Shown: one piece after another, positions 1-10,608 of the stretch
How positions within the stretch are numbered: the first letter of the stretch is position 1
How the letters are laid out: each line of letters begins with the position of its first letter
NCBI RefSeq assembly: GCF_037975245.1
Contig: NC_092566.1
Coordinates: 8,784,001 to 8,848,000 of the forward strand
Direction of reading: 5' to 3'
DNA from: Apostichopus japonicus
Lineage: Eukaryota > Echinodermata > Holothuroidea > Aspidochirotida > Stichopodidae
Length of the DNA stretch: 64,000 bases
Program-made: the position numbers and the translations under genes
Notes under the pieces: generated by a model
The model's input: the letters and a program-made list of their open reading frames with translations, nothing else
The model's database searches: none
What the model was told of the DNA's origin: nothing

Positions 1-141
1 CGACTTAACGGGGGAAGGGGGAGGGGTCCATAGGGTGCACAATTACATGGAGTAGACTTACCATATTTGAATGAGTGGTCAATAAGTAATTGTGTATCCG
101 TGTGTGCGAGTAAATGTGTGAGTAAAAGAGGGTGCCGCGAA

Positions 142-985
142 CATGGGCGGCGATCCGTACTTCCGAGTGGGGGGGGGGGGGGATATGACCTTGTTGACTA
201 TCTAAGCGTAGCGCCACCATAAGTTGGCGCGAAGCGTACAGGAAAATTTTGGGATTTACAAACCCTCTAGATGGCCGGAAACGGCACTTCCTGAGGTTTC
301 CAAGCGGATTATACCCAACTTTAAAATAGGGATATCATGTCCGAAATATCTCATAATCAGGATCCTAAATACTTTTTTTTTTAATTTCGGGTGTTATTTT
401 GGGAAAATTGCCCCTGTCAATCTTGTTTCAGGCGCTACGTTAGAATGTTCGAGAGCTCTTTTATATTATTCGATGAAGAAATGGCCTCAGGCTATTATAG
501 GCCTATACACATGCAATACACAATTACACATAGTTACATTCCTAGGTACCGATTGCTAGGGCATCCAGGTGAAACGTGTATTAAGCATTACCCTGGTAAC
601 ATGAGATTCTCAGCTATTCGAGGGAACATGTACGTGTGTAGGCCTACTATAGGGCCTATATGAATACTATGAGGGTGCATATATGTACTATATCAATACC
701 GTGGGCGCAATAATACATTTTGTTGTTATAGGGCCAATGAAGCCTACAGTCAACTATTCTTGCTTTATAACGACGGTTTATTTGAAAAGATCGCACTGCG
801 TTTATGGTAGGCGAGAAATGAAGCTAAAAAAGAGCCGTACATTCACGATGATGCATAAATGTAGGCATGAAAATATTCTTATCCCTGGCATTTGGTGGGG
901 GGGGGGGGGATATGGTGTATTACATTCCCTCCACCCATTTTCATGGGCGGATATATCCCCCCTTCCCCCAGGATCGCCGCCCATG
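142..985. mobile_element. hAT-like non-autonomous element, unit A only
   Basis: The ends are inverted repeats CATGGGCGGCGATCC (142-156) and its complement (971-985). The flanks are GCCGCGAA (134-141) and GTCGCGAA (986-993), a 7/8-matching 8-bp target duplication. Unit B keeps the empty site GTCGCGAA at 10220-10227, so this copy inserted after the A/B duplication. There is no transposase frame. Inside is a GCGCCACC...GGTTGGCGCG motif shared with the other hAT-like elements here. Confidence 0.85.
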
Positions 986-993
986 GTCGCGAA

Positions 994-1159
994 CTCCTAA
1001 ATCGTAAGGCCGATTGACTTCAAAACTTGGTGTGTGTGTATGCATGGGAATGGGTAGTCTTGGCCAAGTCGTTTGTTATACTCTTTTCTCGCGTACAAAC
1101 TGTACATGCCTCAGAGTCCGTTTCTGCCTACCACGAATGTGATTGTCCACTGTATTTTA
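994..1159. repeat. Start of ~300-bp satellite-like repeat (unit A)
   Basis: Begins with 'cgtaaggccgattgactt', the phrase that opens monomers at about 3294, 10240, 31384, 31610 and 44472. It is cut by the hAT-like element that follows. Confidence 0.6.
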
Positions 1160-2785
1160 GCCAGGATTTTTTTTCAGTGGGGAGGGGCGCTGGGGAGCTT
1201 GAACATTTCCGGGGGGGGGGGGCTTGACCATTTCCTTGTTACTATCTAAGCGGAGCGCCACCATGAGTTGGCGCGCAGCGTACCGAAAATTTTTAGCTAA
1301 AAAGGCCTCCTAGATCGTTGGAAATGACACTTCCCAGGCCTTATAAGCTGCTCTAAAGATTTCTCAACATCCTTTATTTTGAGATCCCATGTTTTGATAT
1401 GGTCATCAAATAGTTTAGTGAAATAGAAAAACAAAAATCTGGTAAGTTACTTTGAAATATCATGACATATCTTTTGTAAGTTTGACACCGGCATTGACAT
1501 TTTTCGACAAATCTGCAAATTGCGCGTGGAAAATAAAGAAAGATTGATTGGGCTTTTCACCCAAGTAACATACTGACATGACCAAACTATATGTCAAACT
1601 GACATCAAAGATTGCGTCTGAAATATTATCAGGGTCATAGACTGATTGGCCGGCAGTGGCGGAGCTAGGGGTATTGATCAGGGGGCGAGAATGGCCTGTA
1701 GGGGCGCCTTCGACACCATCTAAGCGGAGCGCCACCATAGGTTGGCGCGGAGCGAACAAACTTTTTTTGAGTAAAGATATTCCCTAGATCGCCGCAACAA
1801 ATGAGTTTCGTACAACAGAATTAAGTCCCGATAAATTAAATACCTCCGTACGTTTAGAGCATTTTGTCAGCAAACTACACCAACAAAATGTGACAAATGC
1901 CAATCGGTAGATGAGAGTGCAATAAAAAAGTCAATAATCGCAAATAAGTAAAAAGTGCTAAAAAGCTGAAAAGGTCGCCAGCAGTCCATTTGAGTCCGTC
2001 GGGGTGGGGGTTGGGGGAGGGCATCCGCCACCCTGACTGTTTGGACGCTCCGCCACTGTTGACCGGTAGTTCTCAGTGATAGTGTCGTCTCCTTTCTTGA
2101 AAATTTGATTTTTTTTTAGCGGTTTTAAGAGCATCAGGGTACGTCCCAGAAGTGAAAACCCGATTGAAAATGTAACAAGGTATCGAGGCAATGACGCGAG
2201 CAATGATGTGAGAAACATGTGTATGATGTCAGCATTTTGTACCTTTTAACATCTTCCTTGGCATTCAAGTACCTGAAAACCGCCTTTCTGTAAGGGTATA
2301 GTATTGCTCACTAGCTTGTTTGATCAGTTAATGTGCACTGGTCACAAGATACTGATTGGCTGTTTGTATTAGTATTTATTTGTATGTTAGGGATTATGGA
2401 TATTTTAAAAAAGAGTGACAAAGGCAAAGTTTGCCCGAACAGACGACCACACAGATTCAGTAGTAAATATTATGTATGTTGTAGTCTTGAAGAGCAGGAA
2501 TTATATTATGCGACGGTCGTTAACATGCGTTTTCAGTGTACTGTTACTACTGTAGACTTCTCGGCCTATGCGCTATGTCATGTCAGGTTTTTCAGCAGCC
2601 TACTGCCGGTCCGCGGTCGAAGGGTCATTCATGAGTGGTCATCATGGAGTTTCGAGACCATTCAGACCAATGATATATTTTTCGCACATGTAATTTTTTT
2701 CGACACCCAAAATCCCGGTGGGGGGGGGGGGCGACAGCTTTCATGGGGGGCTGTCGCCCTCGCGCCCCCCGTAGCTCCGCCACTG
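1160..2785. mobile_element. hAT-like element, left end deleted (unit A copy)
   Basis: The same insertion as 10609-12402 in unit B. The right end GCTCCGCCACTG (2774-2785) is followed by TACGGGAG (2786-2793), identical to the 8 bp before the intact left end in unit B. The extreme left end and about 200 bp of flank are deleted here, so the element starts inside its TIR at 'gccagg'. There is no intact transposase frame. It carries a nested element at 1654-2058. Confidence 0.82.
1654..2058. mobile_element. Nested hAT-like MITE (unit A)
   Basis: The ends are CAGTGGCGGAGC at 1654 and a CTCCGCCACTG end at 2058. The flanks TTGGCCGG (1646-1653) and TTGACCGG (2059-2066) match at 7 of 8 positions. The unit B copy (11090-11676) is longer because about 180 bp were deleted here after 'caacaaatga'. 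No coding capacity. Confidence 0.8.
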
Positions 2786-3540
2786 TACGGGAGACAGGAC
2801 TTGAATAAACATTTTGGGGAAGTGGGCCCAATTGGCAAACGTCATTGGCTTCTTCGCTTTTCTGAAGCAAAACTGCAAAAAAATCAGAGGAAAACAGATA
2901 GCTTGGGAGATATGTGCAAGACCCTAGTATCAATCTAAAGCGTTGCCGAGGGTTTCTCTCTGGGCAGTAGAGCAAATAAATGCGAGAAAAAGAAAGGTAC
3001 ACTAGGCTGTTCATACTAGGTTCTTAACAAGACTAGGGAAAGGGATGTAGGGCCTCCGTGACTTATGACGTCATAGACAAAGGAGAAGACAAAGGTCAAA
3101 TAAACTAAAAACAGCATTGTGGTCATTAAATGAATAACAGTATGGCCCAATACTTCATACACAAGTAGGTTATCACAGACTGTATATCCACGGTGTGAAA
3201 ATTAGTTTAAAACGCCAATGCCCACGCGATCATAGCTAGTCAAAGTTCAACTTTTTTAAACGTAAAAGTGTTTTGAAAGCAACTCCTTCTTCGTAAGGCC
3301 GATGGACCTTAAACTTGTAGGTACGTGCCTTGGCATGGGTTGTTGCGCCTGTGTGACCAATAGCGTCATAGGATCAAAGGCAAAGTAACCAATAACAGCG
3401 CTGTTACCGTTACACGTACACTAAAAAGACAACATGACACAATACTTCAAACGTAAGTAGGTTATCACAAACAATATACAATTAACATTTTTATACGTTA
3501 AAATGTCTTAAAAGTTATAGCAAAATAGGTAACAATATAA
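2786..3540. repeat. ~300-bp satellite-like repeat (unit A)
   Basis: Follows the hAT-like element. From about 3050 two degenerate monomers are clear. Shared landmarks are a cgtcatag-type phrase, 'cacaatacttca/cccaatacttca', 'gtaggttatcaca', and 'cgtaaggccgatgga', about 295 bp apart. The same sequence occurs in units B-E. No coding function seen. Confidence 0.65.
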
Positions 3541-3739
3541 TGTAGAACAATCTCTTATCATCTTTGTTAAAAATAAATGCTATATAGTAATATCGAATAA
3601 TTACTATCTTATGCCAGACGAAACTGGACATTAAACACTACAAAGTCTAAAAGTCAACTTAATCGAATTTGTGTGTGTCTATAAGGCAGAAACTGTTCAA
3701 TGTAATGAAATGAAATGTTTATAGGAGTTGAAAATAGAT

Positions 3740-4110
3740 AACTTACTGTAAACTTCGACTACAGCTACTTCTTCGAAGTTTTGCCTCGATCATGCACCTT
3801 CATCATATATTTTCGTATAATTTGGTCTTATTGCTCGTATTTATAAGAATATGACAGGAAAAATTCACACTGCAACATCTTCGTCTTCTGGCTAATTATC
3901 ATTGTATCAATTAATCAATATTTTTCAGGATTCTGCAGTTTAATGGGAAACACACTTTGCGAATATATGAACCTTTGATCATAATATTTCACCAGTTGCC
4001 TTATCCCGGTAATGAAGTAAACGGTGCTGTTGAGCAATATTTATGAACAACTGATCCTGAGTTTCATGCACATAAGCGCAGTGAGGGAACTATACCTCAA
4101 CTGTTCACAC
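3740..4110. repeat. Conserved unit block (unit A)
   Basis: About 350 bp that recur at the same place in units B (13335-13690) and C (33000-33360). It contains 'cactgcaacatcttc' and 'aggattctgcagtttaat'. No frame is kept in all copies. Its retention across diverged units makes it either a recent homogenised segment or a noncoding element worth testing. Confidence 0.55.
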
Positions 4111-4725
4111 ATAAAAATAAAAAAGTTCAAGATCGGGTTTCTAGTTAACTTTTAACACGCATCCCGAACACCCCGGGGCGTAACAATATCAGGGAAGACG
4201 TTAATTGTATCTGCTTATTACAAAGTTACAAATTTGATAATGAGATCTACGGAGAGCAACTCCCACCCCTCCCTCCCCCAAAAACTAAAGATTTTCAAAT
4301 TGACAATAATGAATATTTCTGATTTATTAGCAATACTATGTCAAAATGTCTCTTTTTGGTTCGAATTTTAGACCCAATTTGACACGCACACAAACACACA
4401 AAATATTTTTGGAACCCCACTTCAAATATTGTACTAAGTCCATCCAATGTTATTGTGTTAATCTATGTTGGGGATAAAACCTACTGACACTGTTGATTTG
4501 GTCCGCGTTCCCCTCCTACGTGTTCCAATGGGGTCCAAAATACAGAGCAGTGGCAAAGAAAGCTAAACCAAAACGTCAAGGAGCAGATCGGGGGTGTTTT
4601 AGGGTATTCTCCACTATTCTCAGGCCAAGCTATACATGTTTTTTTTAGGTTTTACATTTGTTAAGCGCTTTGAGCAGCTTTGCTGGTGATGCGCTATTTA
4701 AATATTACTTAGTATTATAACAGAT
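4111..4725. mobile_element. Non-LTR/SINE-like repeat with AT-rich 3' tail
   Basis: The right end carries 'aagcgctttgagcagctt' followed by a short spacer and a ctatttaaatattact tail. This is the form of 3' ends of many invertebrate SINE/LINE copies. The same insertion, with the same tail, is at about 13700-14287 in unit B, so it predates the A/B duplication. The 5' end is not defined. The open frame seen in the unit B copy is interrupted here. Confidence 0.45.
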
Positions 4726-5917
4726 ACATACACAAGTGGGATGATGGAAATTTCAATATTTTTATTTTCAAGTTTCAACACTTTCGGAAGTTCCACTTAA
4801 TTAGTATATCGAAATGTCAATTTTTCACCTTCAAAACATGATTCGATTTCATGATCATGTAATATCGAAATTTCGACTTATCCCTTTAAATGTCGACCTT
4901 GTAATTTCGACGTGTTATATACGTCTTCCGCTTGTTTAATTGTTGTTTTTTTTTGCAATTTCAACTTTTTACAAAATTTCAAAGATTTTGTCTGAAATTT
5001 GGATTATTTTATATCTATAAAGTTCAATTATTAACTCTTAATTAATAGTCTGTACTTTTTTACCGAACTTTTTCCAAATCAAAAATGGTTTTAGTAGGAC
5101 CATTTTAGACAAAAGTGCAACATTCAAGTTCGAATTGAGCTGTTCGAACTGTTGTTGTCTCAAAATGGACTCACATTTTCAGTGAATTGCAAATAATGCC
5201 TTCGAATGACATGAAATGACCTTGAAAATGGCCGTAATACCTCACCTCGGTCAAACTCCAAACCCTATATTTTCACCAATTTTCATTTTCATAAAGATCT
5301 AAAGTTGAGTAAATGAGAGCATTTTAAGCGCTGCTGCCGCAAACATTCTTGACCAAAAGTGCCTCTAGATCATAATACCTCATAATCCATTCTAGCCCGT
5401 TTAACAGTTAATCATACTACAGGACGAAATTTGTAACCGGTATCCAATATACATACCGAACCAAATCGTTACAGCTTTTATAAGAGATAATTAAGATATT
5501 ATATTTTGGCGTAATGCATCCATCATTTTGTTCAAAACGTGTATAGGAAACCAATTTATAGCAAAAAACAGAAGAGAACTCGAAACAGACAAATATTTTG
5601 AAAGAAACTCCCTGATTTAATTCTTTAGTCAATAACTTGCTCCGTTACTAAGATATTGCTATATGTATACAATTTAGCAAACATTCAGTCTCAAAAAGTG
5701 TATTATGTAATGTTCGGTGACGTCATTGATTATAATACATTCACTTGACTTTACTGTTCTTGGGGTGTGGCAATGGGGTTGCACAGTGAAATAAACTTAC
5801 ATCATTAGGCGTTTACATAAGTTTTACACATGAAATGGTACTCTCATGAGGTAGATTAGACTATAAAAATTAAGGCTGTAGGTCTTTACACGTAAGGTTG
5901 TGCAAAATATTGCTTCT
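4726..5917. other. AT-rich intergenic DNA, no gene seen
   Basis: Noncoding sequence downstream of the TRIM gene. It matches unit B (about 14288-15480) closely, with small indels. It contains short 'tcgaaatttcga'-type phrases. No exon, RNA gene or element end was recognised. Confidence 0.6.
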
Positions 5918-5923
5918 TTTATT
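5918..5923 (-). terminator. Candidate AATAAA poly(A) signal for TRIM gene A
   Basis: AATAAA on the minus strand about 270 bp past the stop codon. The unit B counterpart at 15481-15486 sits at a similar distance. No experimental support. Confidence 0.3.
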
Positions 5924-6191
5924 GATTTACTTATTGATTTTTGTGTGGGATTGAAAAGGGGTTAGAAATATATTTTCTACACCAATCTGGGTCAGCAGCT
6001 GTAAATATTATTTGCTCTCACGCTACGTAATTTAGCGTATTATGTTATTTTAGGAGCAACGGTAATGACTAATTCGAAGGTATATACAAAGGTATAGGAA
6101 GCATAACGAAACCCTACCGCATGTTGAATGATAGTACCGTTTAGTATAATTGAGAAAAATAAATGTCAATTGCGTCTTGCGCAGTCCCTTT

Positions 6192-8372
6192 TCACCCATT
6201 CAGGTCAAAGATATGCATCATTGCAGACTGAAAGGTAATTACTAAGAGCTTAGGCTTGAAGTCTGACGTTACACATAAAGACACCGCATCCGAGAAAAAC
6301 AGCGGAAATTCTTTGGTTATGTCACTGTTCTCTCCTCTGTACTGAACAACAACACAACACTGTTCACACGGGGTTTGTTTCTCCCTCCAAAGAATATAAA
6401 TGAAGCCCTTCCCGTCTGAGCAAATACTGACAGGTATGTTGCACCTTTTGCTGACCTCTGGTTTTTGGAATTTGTGAATTTGTACACCTTTCATGTTTAT
6501 AGCCCATGCGTGTTTCCCTCCTATATCACAAACGAAGATGTTTGAATCGTGGACAATTAGATCGGCAGGCCACAGGCTCATGTCCCATGGAAGTCGTATG
6601 GTGTCTTTATAATTTAAGCTCTCGTCAAGCACGTGCATATCTCTGTTGTTATAGATGCATAGAAAGATGGAGTTAGTGACAGAATCCGTAGCGATGCATG
6701 TAACTCGCTGTTTTGACTGTGACCACCCTGGGATGAAATCGCGCAGGTGCTTGCTTAAATATGAACCATCAATGATATCATACAGAGCTATTCCATTTTC
6801 TTGACAGGCAACAGCAATTTTTAACTCATTGACAGGAGCACAGTAACAGCCAGGTTCGGAAAGTACTGATTTGAAATGTTTACCTAGCTTAGAATTTAAA
6901 ACTCTGCCTGTCATGTGTATAAAACTGATATAGTTTTGTTTGTCTGATGTACCCCCACTGATAACGATTCTACCATTCCATGTACATGCTATACTATTGA
7001 TATACAAGCCGGCAGCTTTGATACCATCAATGTGAACCACAGTGGCTTCAGTGCTGCATAAGTGTTCTTGTTTTAGCTGTCGCCCTACATAAATTGCCAG
7101 TTTTGCCACATTGGAGTAGTTCCTTTTCATATCCTGAATCAACGGCTCTGTGGCTTGGCAGATAGCTTCAATATTATGCGCTGCAGTCCAATCATCCTGA
7201 CTCGAAAGAACGTTTTCAGCTGTGTTTGTGACATATTCAAATTTTCTAACCGTACTATTTACTTCTGAAGAAAACTTCTCCCAGTTTAGAAGCTTCTCTC
7301 TCTTCTCAGATTCTATTTCGGTACAATCTTTTTGCAACTCCAGAGCGAGTTGTTTGCGTTTCGCATTTGCATCTTCTTGAGCTTGTTTTGAACGTTTCTT
7401 TAAGGCATTCGAGTTTTTAGTTGCCTCTGTGCGATGATTGATTTCAATTAGTTTGTAATTCTCTCGAATTTGTTGAATTTCCCTTTCCATTTCCTTGTTT
7501 TTAAGTGAAATATTTTCTTCAAGTTCCTGTGTTATTTCATTTTCTTCAACCTCAATCTTTCGTTGAATATCTCGCTGTGTACTTTCCAGACTACTCTTCG
7601 TTTCATTGTTTTTCTTTGTACTTTCGTCCAAATGTTTGGCGGCATTAGAGAAAATTTCGTCTTTAGCCATTTTTATTTGGGAGAGTGTTTCATAAACTCT
7701 GTATTTAAACTCATCAAGGGCCTTTGAATGCCTCTTTAATTTCTTTCTTTCTGATTTGGCAAGTTCTGTGACGTCATACATATCATGATTCCTGTGTTCT
7801 CCGTAGGTACAGGTCAAACAAATTGGGCGGTTTGCGCAAGATTTACAACATAACTGTGACTGATTCTGAGGATGAGTCTGGCACCTGGGAGCTTCCTTTA
7901 ATATGGATAACTTTCCGAGAGTGATATTTTTGGCTTCAGCATCTTCCAGTGATAGGATATGCGGCCTATGTTCCTGTAAACTTTTCCTGCTCAAGTGATA
8001 TTCATGACAATCCTCGCACAGAAAATCAGTACACTTGAAGCAGTATGCTGAAGATTTGGTTTGCTTGGAACAATCACCGCAAGTAAGAATTTGATCCTCT
8101 TTCAGAGACTTTTTTACTTTAATATAATCTAGGATTTCATTCATGTAAAAGTCTGACTTAAAGCCCTCTACGCCATTTTTTGGAACATCGATCTTTTCCT
8201 GACATAATGGACACTTGAAATCAGTAGGATCTTTGGCGATCATTTTCTCCAAGCATTCTGTACAATATCTATGGAGACATTGTAGTTGCCTTGGTTTCTT
8301 ATATTGTTCAAAGCAAACACAACACTGACAAAACTTCTCATCGATATCATCCACCACTCTAGCAGCTGCCAT
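6192..8372 (-). CDS. TRIM E3 ubiquitin ligase A (RING, two B-boxes, coiled coil, propeller-like C-terminus)
   Basis: 726 aa in one uninterrupted exon. The RING is C3HC4: C17, C20, C32, H34, C37, C40, C54, C57. B-box 1 covers about 98-138 (C98, C101, C111, C114, C119, C122, H126, H138). B-box 2 covers about 164-196 (C164, H167, C176, C179, C185, C188, H193, H196). A charged coiled coil follows to about 395, then about 280 residues of blade-like strands with GKGFIYILW-type turns, resembling NHL/TRIM56-like propellers. In the family the RING recruits a ubiquitin-loaded E2, the coiled coil dimerises and the C-terminus binds target; the target here is unknown. The start is the ATG shared with gene B (MAAA.V.DDIDEKFC), 20 nt past a 3' splice site. 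The gene is the first of five tandem paralogues. No frame damage is seen. Confidence 0.93.
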   Translation of the reverse strand: MAAARVVDDIDEKFCQCCVCFEQYKKPRQLQCLHRYCTECLEKMIAKDPTDFKCPLCQEKIDVPKNGVEGFKSDFYMNEILDYIKVKKSLKEDQILTCGDCSKQTKSSAYCFKCTDFLCEDCHEYHLSRKSLQEHRPHILSLEDAEAKNITLGKLSILKEAPRCQTHPQNQSQLCCKSCANRPICLTCTYGEHRNHDMYDVTELAKSERKKLKRHSKALDEFKYRVYETLSQIKMAKDEIFSNAAKHLDESTKKNNETKSSLESTQRDIQRKIEVEENEITQELEENISLKNKEMEREIQQIRENYKLIEINHRTEATKNSNALKKRSKQAQEDANAKRKQLALELQKDCTEIESEKREKLLNWEKFSSEVNSTVRKFEYVTNTAENVLSSQDDWTAAHNIEAICQATEPLIQDMKRNYSNVAKLAIYVGRQLKQEHLCSTEATVVHIDGIKAAGLYINSIACTWNGRIVISGGTSDKQNYISFIHMTGRVLNSKLGKHFKSVLSEPGCYCAPVNELKIAVACQENGIALYDIIDGSYLSKHLRDFIPGWSQSKQRVTCIATDSVTNSIFLCIYNNRDMHVLDESLNYKDTIRLPWDMSLWPADLIVHDSNIFVCDIGGKHAWAINMKGVQIHKFQKPEVSKRCNIPVSICSDGKGFIYILWREKQTPCEQCCVVVQYRGENSDITKEFPLFFSDAVSLCVTSDFKPKLLVITFQSAMMHIFDLNG

Positions 8373-8394
8373 TTTGTGATATAACTAATTAGCT
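8373..8394 (-). promoter_or_regulatory. 3' splice acceptor and 5' leader of TRIM gene A
   Basis: On the minus strand a run of T ends in CAACAG (AG at 8394-8393). It is followed by a 20-nt leader to the ATG at 8372. The arrangement is conserved in gene B. With the donor at 9605 it defines a 5'-leader intron of about 1.2 kb. Confidence 0.65.
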
Positions 8395-9604
8395 GTTGAA
8401 AAAAAAACATATGAAATAAAATTGTTTGTTGAAAGTATAACCAGAATGCCATTGTCTGACCTTTGCCAATTTCCATAGGCTTACACACCCAATAGGGTGC
8501 ACTTAAAGTTTATATATCATACATGTACTTTGGACTAGTGTAAAATCTTAACAAGTACAAATATGAGATACACAAGTGTAATAACAGGAATAAATAAACA
8601 AAGCAAAATCATAATTTCTTTGTTCAAGTCCGAATGCAAAACAATAAAGAGCAAACTCAAACATGCACATATATACATACCGTCACTTTCGCAAACATTT
8701 CTTTTGCCGTCGATAAGGAATCAATCAGTACGCCGAACTGTTCAGCGATTCCATGCCATGGTATAATAGTATTTAACACTGACACTGCACACACGATTTG
8801 TAAGTGCCTTTGACTTCAAGTGTTCAGCAAGTACTATTAATGCGGATACACATATCAACTATATACAGTTTTGACAAATACATACAAGTTAACCTCCATT
8901 CCAAGTATGAACTTCAAGGAAGATGTACTTTTTGTGTTATCGTGTTAGGAAGGTTTTCATAATTGACCTATGTTGACCACAAATGATCTTTGACCTCGAT
9001 GCTTATATCGACAAGGTTTTATACTTACCAAAGTATCTATCTATCTATCAATCAAGTATGGACTTCCACCAAGATTTACTTTGCAAGTAAAGGTGCTAAA
9101 ATAGTTTTGAAATGTTAACGTTATTGTCTCGAATGCCCTTTAACATTCACTACTTTCGATAATGTTCTTGCGCTTACCATGGAGAATCTACCTACTTGCT
9201 TATGTATTATTATGTTGACCTTTGACCTCAACTATCAATAATACGCATTTACTAACAATGGAGGATTTATCTATACCAAGTATTGTCTGAACGTCAAATA
9301 ATAATGTTGACTTCGGCCAAGGAGATTTGCAAGGTCCTTGTTGAACCACCTAATTGCTTCAGCAAAATATCAAAGTTGAGATCGGACTGTTGTCGTGTTC
9401 TCGAGAAAGCACTATTTTATAACCAAGCATTGCTTTCACGTGCATATGTTGTAAATTGATAATATACTATAGTTGCCAAAGCCAATATAACAGTACTGTG
9501 AGTATACTGTCTCTATATAACAACTGTTTAAGTTCAGCAGAAGTGCACATTATCTTATAAAACTTAACCAGGTAGCTTTCATGACTGGAATAACTTAAAC
9601 TCAC
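8395..9604 (-). other. Putative 5'-leader intron of TRIM gene A
   Basis: Bounded by GTGAGT (donor side, 9604) and CAACAG (acceptor side, 8393). It contains degenerate tandem-repeat sequence (for example around 8930-9320, 'tgacctttgacctcaa' phrases) and a short ATCT run near 9034. No exon was recognised inside. Confidence 0.5.
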
Positions 9605-9760
9605 CTGAGAATGGGTTTTCATGTTGGATATGATGGTGAAAAACAGGTTCCCGCACATTTCTGCGAATACAACTGCGTGTGTTACTGTCTACCTGTTCGC
9701 TAATTACACGTACGCAAGTGTACTTTACTTATATGCTAGGCTAAACCGGTATTTTCCAAC
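9605..9760 (-). promoter_or_regulatory. 5' noncoding exon and promoter-like block of TRIM gene A
   Basis: On the minus strand a conserved block ends in CTCAG|GTGAGT, a near-consensus donor at 9605/9604. Upstream are CTTGCGTACGTG (9707-9718) and a TATA-like CATATAAGT (9727-9735). The same block, with donor, occurs in units B, C and D, while the introns between differ greatly in length. The transcription start is inferred. This copy contains ATGs at 9658 and 9622 that read through the splice junction out of frame with the main ATG. Confidence 0.6.
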
Positions 9761-10088
9761 AGGATAAAAATAGAATTTTACAGTCCACCGCATATATTAT
9801 CGAATCCCAACACGTACTGAGGATGAGATGTTGAACTTTGTTAATTATATGCAGGGGTACATTATTTTTAAATAGAGATGTGCAAAAAAAAACAGCAACT
9901 AACAAATTGAGGGCCTATTTTATGTAGAAGTATGATAATTATTCCTATGCATATTATATAGGTTAAGTTATTACTTTCTCATCCCTACGTGTAAGTAGTG
10001 TACTTGGGATGAGATATTGTAACCTTGAGCAGTATATGAAATTGTTGCCCACTTCATACTACTTGAAATTAAACTGGGTGAGTTCATC
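9761..10088. other. Unit A/B junction, no gene
   Basis: Contains the site 'aacaggataaaaatag', the uninterrupted form of the position where unit B has its 11.7-kb insertion. It then runs as AT-rich sequence to the repeat start at 10089. The same tail is at 30761-31138. Confidence 0.6.
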
Positions 10089-10227
10089 CGACTTAACGGG
10101 GGAAGGGGAGGGGTCCATAGGGTGCACAATTACATGGAGTAGACTTACCATATTTGAATGAGTGGTCAATAAGTAATTGTGTATCCGTGTGTGCGAGTAG
10201 TGTGTGAGTAGAAGAGGGCGTCGCGAA

Positions 10228-10600
10228 CTCCTAAATCGTAAGGCCGATTGACTTCAAAATTTTGCGTGTGTGTGTGTTTGCGTGTGTGTGTGTGTATGCA
10301 TGGGAATGGGTAGTCTTGACCAAGTCGTTTGTTATACTCTTTTCTCGCGTACAAACTGTACATGCCTCAGAGTCCGTTTCTGCCTACCACGAATGTGATT
10401 GTCCACTGTATTTTACATGCCAGAGGTTCTTTCCGAAACAAACGTCTTGGACATTTCGCCAAAGAGGGGCGTGAAAACCACAAAATCTTTATTCATATTA
10501 TTATTACGGAATTGCGTGTCATGTGAGATCATGTTTCTCCCACAGCAATTAGCGACCGTCTCGCAGTGTACAAAACAATCTAAGGGCAAGTGATTGTGCG
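10228..10600. repeat. Start of satellite-like repeat (unit B) with TG-rich tract
   Basis: Matches unit A 994-1159 and extends about 200 bp further up to the intact hAT target site. That segment is deleted in unit A. It includes a gtgtgt-rich stretch at about 10264-10297. Confidence 0.55.
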
Positions 10601-10608
10601 TACGGGAG

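Larger units (their letters stand above)
1..10088. repeat. Tandem segmental unit A (~10 kb)
   Basis: First of about five tandem units. Its start (position 1, CGACTTAACGGGGG) recurs at 10089 and, diverged, at 31139. The order inside is start block, satellite-like repeat with hAT insertions, conserved block, TRIM gene on minus, intron, 5' noncoding exon. Units A and B align almost end to end apart from discrete insertions and deletions. The true left edge of the unit may lie before the window. Confidence 0.88.

Noticed and set aside
2333-2938. 201-codon plus-strand frame in unit A
   Set aside because: It runs across the hAT-like element end into flank; the unit B copy has frameshifts in the same region.
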